From CAVQGZ01 sp964356295 (GTDB lineage Bacteria > Actinomycetota > Actinomycetes > Jiangellales > Jiangellaceae), in contig CAYHHE010000078.1 of assembly GCA_964356295.1 (NCBI GenBank), positions 1 to 14,429 of the forward strand: DNA of 14,429 bases, read 5' to 3'. Below the pieces are notes generated by a model. The model worked only from the letters and a program-made list of their open reading frames with translations, did not search any database and was not told the origin of the DNA. Below, one piece after another: positions 5,364 through 13,322 of the stretch; positions within the stretch are counted from its first letter, which is position 1; each line of letters starts with the position of its first letter. The position numbers and the translations under genes are program-made.

Positions 5364-6836
5364 TCATCGGGCACCGCCCAGCTGGCTGAGCACCCGGGCC
5401 ACGATCCGGTCGACCTGCTCGTCGGGGGCGGCCACGCTGCCGGCGACGACGCCAGGCGCCGGCTCGTACGCGGCCGCAGGCGGCTCCCGTACCGGGTAGG
5501 CCACCCGCTTGACGTTCAGCAGGTGGGTGACCGTGATGTTGTCGCTGACGACCGATCCGCCGACACCTCCGGGCGCGAGCGTCATGGACGGCATGACGCC
5601 GGTGGTTGCCCCGATGGCGCCAAGCGTGCCCCAGGTGTTGACGAGGATCCGGAAGGCCGGCTTCTCGATGCCGAAAGCAAGGATGACGTCCTCGTCGGTG
5701 GCGTGGATGACCAGCGAGTGACCGTCGCCGCCGAAGCGCAGCAGCTCGATGCAGCGTTCGCAGCCGGCCCGCCAGCCGTCCTCGACGTAGAAGCCAAGCA
5801 CGGTGGTGAGCTTCTCGCCGGACATCGGTTCGTCGCGCCCGACCCGGGTCAGGTCGGCGACGAGCACGCGCGCCGAAGCCGGCACCGAGATCCCGGCCAG
5901 CGCCGCCAGCTGCTGGGGGGTCTTGCCGACCGCCGCCGGGTCCATCGCCCCGCTCGGCGTGAACAGCACCCGCTCGAGGCCGGCCTGCTCCGCTGCCGTC
6001 ACCCAGTGGGCGCCGAGGCGGCGCATGTGCGCGCGCAGGTCCTCGGCGATCGGCCGGTCGGCGACCACCGACTGCTCGCTCGCGCAGATCACCGAGGAGT
6101 CGAAGGCCTTGCTGTTGACGATGGCGCTAGCGGCCGCGGCCACGTCGGCGCTGCGGTCGACGTAGACCGGCACGTTGCCCGGTCCGACGCCGATGGCGGG
6201 CTTGCCGGTGCTGTGGGCGGCGCGCACCATCGGCGTCCCGCCCGTCGCGAGGATCATCGACGTGGCGTAGTGCCGCATGAGCTCCTGCGAGCCTGCCAGG
6301 CTCACCTCCCGCATGCACGACACGAGCCCGGCGGGCATCCCGGCCCGCTCCCCTGCCTCGGCCATCAGGCGCACCGCCTCGTAGGTGCACTCCCTGGCTG
6401 CCGGGTGCGGTGCCACCACGACCCCGTTGCGCGCCTTGACCGACACCAGCACCTTGAACACGGCGGTCGAGTTCGGGTTGGTCGACGGCGTGAGCGCGAC
6501 CACGACCCCGACCGGCCAGCCGATCTCGACGATCCTTCGCTCAGGGTCGCGCCGCAACACGCCGACGGTGGGGATGTCGCGGATCGACTCCCACACAGTC
6601 CTGCTGGCGAACTCCACCTTGACCTGCTTGTGCGCAGGGACGCCGTAGCCGGTCTCCTCGTGCGCCATCCGGCCCAACCTGGAGGCGTCGCGGTACACGG
6701 CCTCAGCCATTGCCGCGCACACCCGGTCGACCTGCTCCTGGCTCGCCGAGGCGAACTCCCGCTGAGCCGCCCGGCTGGCCACGGCGAGGTCCCGGGCTTG
6801 CTGGATGGAACGCAGGTCGGCATCCACCGTGCTCAC
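5364..6836 (-). CDS. eutE: EutE, CoA-acylating acetaldehyde dehydrogenase (AdhE-like)
   Basis: A 490-residue NAD- and CoA-dependent aldehyde dehydrogenase that converts acetaldehyde to acetyl-CoA. Landmarks are PSTNPNSTAVFK (117-128), APHPAARE (142-149), the nucleotide-loop segment ILATGGTPMVRAA (195-207), GKPAIGVGPGNVPVYVD (211-227) and the catalytic segment FDSSVICASEQSVV with Cys251. This segment and the AQREFASASQEQVDRV start match the aldehyde domain of bifunctional AdhE better than enterobacterial EutE, but no iron alcohol-dehydrogenase domain follows. After a flexible Ala/Pro stretch the protein ends in an amphipathic helix EQVDRIVARVLSQLG (473-487), like a BMC encapsulation peptide. 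GTG 6836 is the start: it lies 4 nt after the eutL stop with GGGAGG upstream; the longer open frame runs into eutL. Confidence 0.93.
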   Translation of the reverse strand: MSTVDADLRSIQQARDLAVASRAAQREFASASQEQVDRVCAAMAEAVYRDASRLGRMAHEETGYGVPAHKQVKVEFASRTVWESIRDIPTVGVLRRDPERRIVEIGWPVGVVVALTPSTNPNSTAVFKVLVSVKARNGVVVAPHPAARECTYEAVRLMAEAGERAGMPAGLVSCMREVSLAGSQELMRHYATSMILATGGTPMVRAAHSTGKPAIGVGPGNVPVYVDRSADVAAAASAIVNSKAFDSSVICASEQSVVADRPIAEDLRAHMRRLGAHWVTAAEQAGLERVLFTPSGAMDPAAVGKTPQQLAALAGISVPASARVLVADLTRVGRDEPMSGEKLTTVLGFYVEDGWRAGCERCIELLRFGGDGHSLVIHATDEDVILAFGIEKPAFRILVNTWGTLGAIGATTGVMPSMTLAPGGVGGSVVSDNITVTHLLNVKRVAYPVREPPAAAYEPAPGVVAGSVAAPDEQVDRIVARVLSQLGGAR

Positions 6837-6840
6837 CGGT

Positions 6841-7500
6841 TCACACCTCCCTCGGGGTGCGGGCGATCTCGAGCACCCCGTCGCGGAAGGCGTTGCACGC
6901 CGCCACGACCGCGCTCTGGTCGCCGACAAGGAACCCGCCGGAGAAGTTGGTCTCGGACGGCGGGGCGAACCACACCTTCATCTGCACTTCGGCCGTCTTC
7001 AGCGCCCGGTCCAGGGCGTAGGTCGCCTCGAGCGGCGGCGCGATGAGGTACGCCAGCGGCGTGCCCCTCTCGACCCCTGCCTCCCTGCTCAGGTACGAGC
7101 CCGTCCGAGAGATGGGGTGGGCGAAGAACGCCAGCGAGCCGTCCTCGGTTGCGGCCTCGAAGTAGGCCGTGGTCTCGGCGTAGGCCACACACGCCTCCAG
7201 CCCGGCACGGGCCTCGGCCGGGTCCGGAGCGGCCAGCACCCCGATGATCTCGCCCGACAACGGCCCCGATGCGTGCGCCGAGCCGGCGTAGAACGAATGC
7301 GCGTAGACCACCTCGACGTCGGCCTTCTTGGTGGCCTCGTCCAGCGAGGCGTACAGGCAGTCGTCGATGTCGCAGGTGACCAGCGCGAGGCTGCGCTGGT
7401 CGGACCGCAGGTCGAACCGTTCGGCGAAGGTGCGCTCGACGTTCTCGATCAGCCGGGTGGCGAGGATCGTGGGTCGGATCGGGTCGAGGACGGCCATCAT
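6841..7500 (-). CDS. eutL: EutL, tandem BMC-domain shell protein
   Basis: A 219-residue trimeric shell protein, the length of enterobacterial EutL. Family blocks are evident: the LDPIRPTILATRLIENV start, SLALVTCDIDDCLYASLDEA, VEVVYAHSFYAGSAHASGPL, EIIGVLAAPDPAEARAGLEA, FAHPISRTGSYLSREAGVER, LAYLIAPPLEATYALDRALK and the terminal PSETNFSGGFLVGDQSAVVA. EutL trimers carry gated pores thought to let larger molecules such as cofactors pass. ATG 7500 overlaps the eutC stop by 4 nt (ATGA), so translation is coupled to the lyase small subunit; a second ATG follows immediately at 7497. Confidence 0.96.
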   Translation of the reverse strand: MMAVLDPIRPTILATRLIENVERTFAERFDLRSDQRSLALVTCDIDDCLYASLDEATKKADVEVVYAHSFYAGSAHASGPLSGEIIGVLAAPDPAEARAGLEACVAYAETTAYFEAATEDGSLAFFAHPISRTGSYLSREAGVERGTPLAYLIAPPLEATYALDRALKTAEVQMKVWFAPPSETNFSGGFLVGDQSAVVAACNAFRDGVLEIARTPREV

Positions 7501-8453
7501 CGGCTCCCGCTCAGCTTCAGCCGCAGCTCGACCCCGCTGGCCTGGTTGGCCAGCACCCTGCGCACGTGCTCGACGACGAAGGCGCCGGCCTCCAGCGGGT
7601 TGGTGCCTCCGTTGTCGGTGATCATGCAGATGACGTCGCGGTGCGCGTCGGTCTTGCCGGCGGTGGGCCGCCAGCCGGAGTACACCGACAAGGCGTCGGC
7701 CACGCCGAGTCCCGGCCGCTCGCCGATGAGCAGCACCACCACGTCGGCCCCGATCACGTCGTTGATGTCGTTGATGATCCCGACCCGGCAGTACCGGACG
7801 AAGAACGGGGTGCCCAACGTCAGCCCGGCCGAGCGCACCCCCTGCTCGATGACCGGGTAGATCTTCGGGAGGTTGTTCGCCACCGCCGCCCACGACAGCC
7901 CGTCGCCGACGACGACCTGCACCTGGGGGTTCTTGGTGCAGCGTCGGTCGATCTCGGCCCGCCCCGGCGCAGACAGGAGCCGGCCGAGGTCCGGCCGCAG
8001 CAGGTACTCCTCTGCGGTGGTCACCTGCGTCTGCACGGTGAACATGCCGAACTGGTCGAGCAGCGTCGCGGGCACCTCGCCGAAGATGGCGTCCTGCGTG
8101 ACGGCGTGGTCGGCGCGGAACAGCAGCAGCGAGGAGGTCCGGGGCCGCGGCCCCGCCCGGCCCACGCCGATCCGGGCGGTGGTGGAGGCCACCAGGTTCT
8201 CCAGTCCGGTCGGGTTGGCGGGGTCGACGACGCCGATACGGCGCCGCACCTCCGACCGGGTGGGCTCGGGCAGGTCGATGTCCGTCCCGACCGAGGCTCC
8301 GTTCGCGGTCGCGGCGCGGCCGAGGGTCGCCCGCGGGGAAGCCGGCTGGACGGGTGGAGCCGCCGCGGCCGGCGCCTGACGGCTCAGCTCCGCCAGCACC
8401 TCGGTCACGATGGCGCGCACCTGCTCGGCAGTCGGCTGCGGCACGGCACTCAC
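7497..8453 (-). CDS. eutC: EutC, ethanolamine ammonia-lyase small subunit
   Basis: A 318-residue small subunit of the adenosylcobalamin-dependent lyase (EC 4.3.1.7). The core has VGRAGPRPRTSSLLLF, VQVVVGDGLSWAAVANN, the TPFFVRYCRVGI strand and VVLLIGERPGLGVADALSVY, all diagnostic. It is longer than the 295-residue E. coli subunit because of an extended N-terminus: residues 9-26 (AEQVRAIVTEVLAELSRQ) form an amphipathic helix, followed by an Ala/Pro linker (27-50), the arrangement of a BMC encapsulation peptide. GTG 8453 overlaps the eutB stop by 4 nt (GTGA), giving coupled synthesis of the two subunits; an in-frame GTG at 8444 would cost only three residues. Confidence 0.96.
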   Translation of the reverse strand: MSAVPQPTAEQVRAIVTEVLAELSRQAPAAAAPPVQPASPRATLGRAATANGASVGTDIDLPEPTRSEVRRRIGVVDPANPTGLENLVASTTARIGVGRAGPRPRTSSLLLFRADHAVTQDAIFGEVPATLLDQFGMFTVQTQVTTAEEYLLRPDLGRLLSAPGRAEIDRRCTKNPQVQVVVGDGLSWAAVANNLPKIYPVIEQGVRSAGLTLGTPFFVRYCRVGIINDINDVIGADVVVLLIGERPGLGVADALSVYSGWRPTAGKTDAHRDVICMITDNGGTNPLEAGAFVVEHVRRVLANQASGVELRLKLSGSR

Positions 8454-9820
8454 CTGCGCCCCAGGAAGAACGAGGCATCCCCGGCCGTGGCCGTGAGCCG
8501 ACCGTCGCGCAGCAGGCCGAGGTCCTCCATCCAGGCCTCGAACTCGGGCAACGGGCGCAGGCCCAGCAGCTGGCGCAGGCTCGGTGCGTCGTGGTAGGAC
8601 GACGACTGGTAGGACAGCATCGCGTCGTCGCCCATGGGGATGCCCATGATGTAGTTGACGCCGGCCGCGCCGAGCAGCACGGCCAGGTTCTCCAGCTCGT
8701 TCTGGTTCGAGCGGGCGTGGTTGGTGTAGCAGACGTCGGCACCCATCGAGATGCCGTGCAACTTGCCCATGAAGTGGTCCTCGAGCCCGGCCCGGGTGAT
8801 CTGGCTGGCGTCGTAGAGGTACTCCGGGCCGATGAACCCGATCACCGTGTTGAGCTGGAAGGGGTCGTACCGGCGGGCCAGGCCGTAGCAGCGGGCCTCC
8901 ATCACCACCTGGTCGGCGCCGTGGTGGGCGTCCGCCGACAGCTCGGAGCCCTGCCCGGTCTCGAAGTACATGTAGTTCGGGCCTGTGGCCACGCCGTTCC
9001 GCTGGGCCAGCGCGAAGGCCTCGTCCAGCATTCCGACGCTGATCCCGAACGACTCGTTGCCGGTCTGGGACCCGGCGATGCTCTGGAACACCAACCCGAC
9101 CGGTGCGCCGGCGCGCATCGCCTCCATCTGGGTGGACACGTGCGCCAGCACGCAGTTCTGGGTAGGGATCTCCCAGCGGGTGATCACCTCGTATGTCATC
9201 TCCAGCAAGCGTGCAACGCTGCCGAGGGAGTCGTCGGACGGGTTGATGCCGATGACGCTGTCGCCGGACCCGAACGACAGGCCCTCGTAGATCTCGGCCC
9301 GGATGCCCTCGACGGAGTCGGTGGGGTGGTTCGGCTGGCACCGTGAGCCGAGGGTCCCGCGCAGCCCGATCGTGTTCGCGCAGTGCTTGACCACTCTGAT
9401 CTTGCTCGCGGCGAGCATGAGGTCGAGGTTGCTCATGAGCTTGGTGACAGCGGCGATCATCTCCGAGGTCAGCCCGTTGCCGACCCGCTTGATCATCTCC
9501 TCGGTGGTGGTGTCGGCGAGCAGCCACTCCCGCAGCTCCCCAACCGTCCAGCCCTCGATCTCGGCGTAGACCGACTCGTTCACGGCGTCGTCGATGACGC
9601 GGGTGACCTCGTCCTCCTCGTAGGGGACGGCCGGGTTGGCCCGCAGCGTCTCGAGCGTCACCTCGGCCAGGACGTACTTGGCCGCCATGCGCTCGGCTGC
9701 GGACTCCGCGGCGATGCCGGCTAGCCGGTCGCCGGACTTCTCCTCATTCGCCTTGGCCAGCAGGGTCTTGACGTCGGGGAACTCGTACCGGCTGCCGAAC
9801 AACGTGCAGGCAAGGATCAC
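8450..9820 (-). CDS. eutB: EutB, ethanolamine ammonia-lyase large subunit
   Basis: A 456-residue catalytic subunit of ethanolamine ammonia-lyase, splitting ethanolamine into acetaldehyde and ammonia by a B12 radical mechanism. Similarity to the E. coli protein (453 residues) is obvious along the whole length. From GTG 9820 the numbering coincides, placing the known substrate-contact residues at Arg160 and Gln162 (SRCQPN), Asn193 (VIGINPSDD), Glu287 (MYFETGQGSELSA) and Asp362 (GADVCYTNHA). All are present, so the enzyme should be active. The start is supported by GGAGGGGG about 6 nt upstream and by the ACTLFG-x-x-Y-x-F start of the family. Adenosylcobalamin must be supplied from genes outside the window, because no adenosyltransferase is encoded here. 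Confidence 0.98.
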   Translation of the reverse strand: MILACTLFGSRYEFPDVKTLLAKANEEKSGDRLAGIAAESAAERMAAKYVLAEVTLETLRANPAVPYEEDEVTRVIDDAVNESVYAEIEGWTVGELREWLLADTTTEEMIKRVGNGLTSEMIAAVTKLMSNLDLMLAASKIRVVKHCANTIGLRGTLGSRCQPNHPTDSVEGIRAEIYEGLSFGSGDSVIGINPSDDSLGSVARLLEMTYEVITRWEIPTQNCVLAHVSTQMEAMRAGAPVGLVFQSIAGSQTGNESFGISVGMLDEAFALAQRNGVATGPNYMYFETGQGSELSADAHHGADQVVMEARCYGLARRYDPFQLNTVIGFIGPEYLYDASQITRAGLEDHFMGKLHGISMGADVCYTNHARSNQNELENLAVLLGAAGVNYIMGIPMGDDAMLSYQSSSYHDAPSLRQLLGLRPLPEFEAWMEDLGLLRDGRLTATAGDASFFLGRR

Positions 9821-9877
9821 AGGGCACCCCCTCCGCGACGACACGACACGCTGCTCCGACGAGCGCACCCGGCCGGC

Positions 9878-11311
9878 TCAGTCATAGAACACCAACGTCT
9901 TGATGCTCAGCGGCACGGCGCGGCCGTCCAGCACCGGTTCGCCGATGTCGATGAAGTCGCCCTCCCCCAGGCCCACCTGGTCGACCACGACGAGAGGAAG
10001 CCCAGGTCGAGCCGCCTGGATCGTCTGGCCGAGCACCTGGGCGTAGTCCTGCGCCATGACGAGCACCAGTGGCCGGCCCTCGCCGAGGGCGTCGTGGTAG
10101 CCGACGATCTCCGTCGCCACCTCGGTCAGCCCCGTGTAGCCGAGCTCGGCAGGCAGCTCCACGACGATCGCCGCAAGCGTGTCCGGCTGCAGGTCCCAGC
10201 GGGCGAGCGCGTCGCGCACCGCCTCGGCGAAGGACGGACCGCCGCCGCGGCCAGGAATCGCCGGACGCAGCACCGGTAGGTTCGTCAGCGGCAGCAACTG
10301 ACGGTCGGTCCAGATCGTCGAGCCCGACAAGGTGACGGTCTGGCCGGCCGCACCAAGGACGGTCGCGGCGAGGGTCTCGGGTGGCTCGCGCACGACGTGT
10401 CGCGCCAGCCGCTCGTTGTGGTGCAGCGCGTCGGCGAGCAGCGGCCCGACGTCACCGTGGACGGTCACGTCGGCCATCGTCTCCGCCGGAGGGCGCGCGT
10501 AGTAGCAGGCACCCACCCCGCCGGTGAGGAACAGCGAGGTCGACCGGTCGGTCCCCTGCAGCGGGGCGGTGAGCTGGAGGCCGGGGACGGTCACCGCCTT
10601 GCCCTCGACGAGGTCGACGACCAGGTCAGCCATGAGCTCGCAGAACCGGCGGAGCACGTCGAGCGTGGTCACCGCGCCCTCCCGCAGCGGCAGCCCCGCC
10701 GCCTCCGCGATCGCACGTCCGGGCGGCGGCAGCCGCCGGACGGTACCGGTGGCGTCGACCTCCACCTGGCGCCCGCCCACGGCGATGGCCGACGAGCACA
10801 GGTGCCGGCCCAAGCTGAACACGGCCGCGTTGGAGGTGCCCCCACCGATGTCGACGCTGGTCACCTGCTCGTAGGAGTCGATGGACCAGCGGGCGACGCC
10901 TGAACCTCGTCCGGCGATCTGTGCCTCGGCGTTCGGGCCCGCCACCGATACGACGAAGTCACCGGCCTGGCCCGCGAGAGCGGTGAGGATCGCCTCGGCG
11001 TTGCGGGTGCGGGCCGCCTCCCCAGTGATGATCACCGCGCCGGTCTCGATCTGCTCCGGCGCCACGCCAGCGGCCGCGTAGTCGGCGCGCACCAGGGTCG
11101 CCAGTGCGTCCGCGTCGATCTCATCGGGACGGGTGAGCGGGGTGGTGTGCACCTCGCCACGGTGCACGATCGACTTCTCGTCCACCTGGATGCGCGGCAC
11201 CTGGCCCGGCCGCGCCAGGTCTCGGAGCACCAGATGCGAGAAGACCACCTGGGTGGTGGTCGTCCCGACGTCGATGCCGACGGAGAGGACGTCGCGACCG
11301 AGCGGAGGCAT
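9878..11311 (-). CDS. eutA: EutA, ethanolamine ammonia-lyase reactivating factor
   Basis: A 477-residue ATP-dependent reactivase that restores ammonia-lyase by exchanging damaged cobalamin. Actin/Hsp70-fold motifs are present: VGIDVGTTTTQVVFSHLVL (11-29), the TSVDIGGGTSNAAVFSLG phosphate-2 loop (151-168) and the LFLTGGVGACYYARP adenosine motif. The VIITGEAARTRNAEAIL and GPNAEAQIAGRGSG segments are typical EutA. Length fits (467 in E. coli). ATG 11311 lies 11 nt after the eutN stop and has only a weak ribosome-binding site, suggesting coupling to eutN. It precedes eutBC by 57 nt, the usual gene order. Confidence 0.95.
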   Translation of the reverse strand: MPPLGRDVLSVGIDVGTTTTQVVFSHLVLRDLARPGQVPRIQVDEKSIVHRGEVHTTPLTRPDEIDADALATLVRADYAAAGVAPEQIETGAVIITGEAARTRNAEAILTALAGQAGDFVVSVAGPNAEAQIAGRGSGVARWSIDSYEQVTSVDIGGGTSNAAVFSLGRHLCSSAIAVGGRQVEVDATGTVRRLPPPGRAIAEAAGLPLREGAVTTLDVLRRFCELMADLVVDLVEGKAVTVPGLQLTAPLQGTDRSTSLFLTGGVGACYYARPPAETMADVTVHGDVGPLLADALHHNERLARHVVREPPETLAATVLGAAGQTVTLSGSTIWTDRQLLPLTNLPVLRPAIPGRGGGPSFAEAVRDALARWDLQPDTLAAIVVELPAELGYTGLTEVATEIVGYHDALGEGRPLVLVMAQDYAQVLGQTIQAARPGLPLVVVDQVGLGEGDFIDIGEPVLDGRAVPLSIKTLVFYD

Positions 11312-11322
11312 GGGCGCTGGGC

Positions 11323-11616
11323 TCAGCTCTTGCGGAACGTGACCGTGCCGTGCACGTCCATCGAGTCGAGGATGCCCATGACCAGGGCATCGACTGGCTG
11401 CCCCGAGCCTGTGCTGCTGGAGTGGCGCGCCGCGCTGCCTCGAGCCACGAGCACCAGCTCGCCGGTACCGGCGCCCACCCCGTCGACGGCGACGAACACC
11501 GGGCCCGACTCGGCCCCCGTCTCGTCGGCCTCGCGCACCAGCAGCAGCTTCTTGCCGGTGAGGCTCTCGTCCTTCGCCGTCGAGACCGCCGAACCGATCA
11601 CCCGTGCGATGAGCAT
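11323..11616 (-). CDS. eutN: EutN/CcmL-type BMC-P pentameric vertex protein
   Basis: A 97-residue protein forming pentamers that cap the vertices of the shell. It has the family start MLIARVIGSAVSTAKDESLT followed by GKKLLLVREAD, the FVAVDGVGAGTGELVLVARG strand pair with the signature GAG-x-GE-x-V, the short acidic/Ser loop with SARHSSSTG, and the closing PVDALVMGILDSMDVHG. ATG 11616 is the family-typical start with GAGGAA about 10 nt upstream; the open frame continues 16 codons further but into the permease 3' region without conservation. It is the only BMC-P gene in the window. Confidence 0.95.
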   Translation of the reverse strand: MLIARVIGSAVSTAKDESLTGKKLLLVREADETGAESGPVFVAVDGVGAGTGELVLVARGSAARHSSSTGSGQPVDALVMGILDSMDVHGTVTFRKS

Positions 11617-11660
11617 GTTGCTGTCGTTCCTCGATCCGTGCCGGGTGACGGCGGCGGCCG

Positions 11661-13322
11661 TCACATGTTGGGGGCGTGACCCTCGGGGTGCTTGCCCTGG
11701 TGCGGCCCGGGCAGGTAGCCCTGGTCGAACTCCTCAAGCTCCAGTTCCTCGGCCGAGCTGACCCCCTCGGGCAGGTCGATGGTGTGCTTGGGACCGGTGT
11801 ACCAGTGCCGCGCCGAGGCGTACCACCAGATGGTCAGCAGCAGCAGCGCACCACCGGTGACGATCGGGGCGTAGTTGACCGACTTCCAGGAGAAGTCGGG
11901 GTTCCACGGCACCCCGGTCGGCAGCGTCGGCATGATGAAGTAGATCGAGATGATCACGATCTCGGCGATGGCGACCGGCGCCATCCACTTGTACTTGTTC
12001 CCGAGCGTCCACGGTCCCGGCGTGAACCGGTCGCCGATCCGCCAGCGCAGCCAGATCGGGATGAGGAACGCCAGGTACAGGCCGATGACGGTGATCGACA
12101 CGACGGCGTAGAAGGCGACCGGGATGATGATCGGCTCCTCGGCGGTGCCGACGTTCACCTCGGCCAGGGCGGGCAGCGTCAGCACCATGGCCGCGAAGGC
12201 CGAGATCAGCACGGCGTTGCGTGGCACTCGCTTCTTCGTGACCTTCGCCCATTGGGCCGAGCCGGGCACTGCGCCGTCCCGGCTGAACGCGAACAGCATC
12301 CGCGAGCAACTGGTGAGGCAGGCCATCGAGCAGAAGAACTGGCCGATGCTGGCGATGAGCAGCACGGTGCCGGCCCACTGCGGGCTGAGCGCCTGGTTGA
12401 AGATAACCGCCACACCGCCGCCGCCGGCGGACACACCCTCGGGGTCCTGCACCGCGAAGAGGAACGCCAGCAGCAGGATCCAGCCGCCGATCGCCGAGTA
12501 GAAGATCGACTTCCAGACACCCTTGGCCGCGCTCTCGTCGGCGCCGTGGGTCTCCTCGGACAGGTGGGCGGAGGCGTCGAAGCCGGTGATCGTGTACTGG
12601 GTGAGCAGGAAGCCCAGCGGCAGGACGTAGAACCAGAAGCCGATGCTCGACGTGCCACCCTCGAAGAAGCCGGAGTTGTTGATGCGCTCGGTGAACACGA
12701 ACTCCGGGCTCGCGTGCGCCTTCGGCAGGAAGATCAGGATGAGCACGACGGCGGCCGCACCGATGACGTGCCACCAGACCGAGATGTTGTTGAGGATCGC
12801 CATCAGGTGCGCGCGGAAGACGTTCAACAGCGTCACGAGCACGAGCACGACGACGAACATGAGGAAGACCCGCTGCAACGAGTAACCGGCTTTCCACGAC
12901 TCGCTGAAGGTGGAGAACGCCAGGTCGAAGAAGGTCGCGCAGCCGTAGGACACCGACGCCGTCACCCCGACGAGGCCGAGCAGGTTGAGCCAGCCCGTGT
13001 AGAAGCCTGCACGCGGCGACCCCATCTTCGACGCCCACCAGTAGATACCGCCGGACGTGGGGAAAGCGGATACCAGCTCGGCGAGGCAGAACCCGATGAT
13101 CAGGATGAACGCCGAGATCAGCGGCCATCCCAGCGAGATCGCGATCGGGCCACCGTTGTTCCACGCCTGGCCGAAGGTGGTGAAGCAGCCGGCGAGGATC
13201 GAGATGATCGAGAACGAGATGGCGAAGTTGCTGAACGCCGACCAGGATCGAGAGAGTTCCTGCTTGTAACCGAGTTCGGCGAGTCGCTGTTCGTCGTGCC
13301 CAAGCTTCGTGGTCCCGGACAT
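11661..13322 (-). CDS. APC-superfamily permease, probable ethanolamine importer
   Basis: A 553-residue membrane transporter, the first gene of the eut operon. About 12 hydrophobic helices are visible from residue 30 to about 510. The start NFAISFSIISILAGCFTTFG, GGPIAISLGWPLI and the FPTSGGIYWWASKMGSPR loop place it in the APC superfamily, closest by eye to the amino acid/choline transporter (ACT) group, whose members carry choline, ethanolamine or GABA. Position at the head of eut genes and lack of eutH suggest it brings in ethanolamine; an amino acid substrate cannot be ruled out. The C-terminal tail (about 511-553) is cytosolic, acidic and then His/Pro-rich (SAEELELEEFDQGYLPGPH). ATG 13322 is chosen for its GGGAGGGGAG site 6 nt upstream; ATG 13343 is an alternative. 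The gap to eutN is 44 nt. Confidence 0.88.
   Translation of the reverse strand: MSGTTKLGHDEQRLAELGYKQELSRSWSAFSNFAISFSIISILAGCFTTFGQAWNNGGPIAISLGWPLISAFILIIGFCLAELVSAFPTSGGIYWWASKMGSPRAGFYTGWLNLLGLVGVTASVSYGCATFFDLAFSTFSESWKAGYSLQRVFLMFVVVLVLVTLLNVFRAHLMAILNNISVWWHVIGAAAVVLILIFLPKAHASPEFVFTERINNSGFFEGGTSSIGFWFYVLPLGFLLTQYTITGFDASAHLSEETHGADESAAKGVWKSIFYSAIGGWILLLAFLFAVQDPEGVSAGGGGVAVIFNQALSPQWAGTVLLIASIGQFFCSMACLTSCSRMLFAFSRDGAVPGSAQWAKVTKKRVPRNAVLISAFAAMVLTLPALAEVNVGTAEEPIIIPVAFYAVVSITVIGLYLAFLIPIWLRWRIGDRFTPGPWTLGNKYKWMAPVAIAEIVIISIYFIMPTLPTGVPWNPDFSWKSVNYAPIVTGGALLLLTIWWYASARHWYTGPKHTIDLPEGVSSAEELELEEFDQGYLPGPHQGKHPEGHAPNM

Noticed and set aside
5010..7046. 678-codon plus-strand open frame antisense to eutM and eutE
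   Set aside because: No start signal or domain; composition is that of antisense translation, and the minus strand has unmistakable eut genes.
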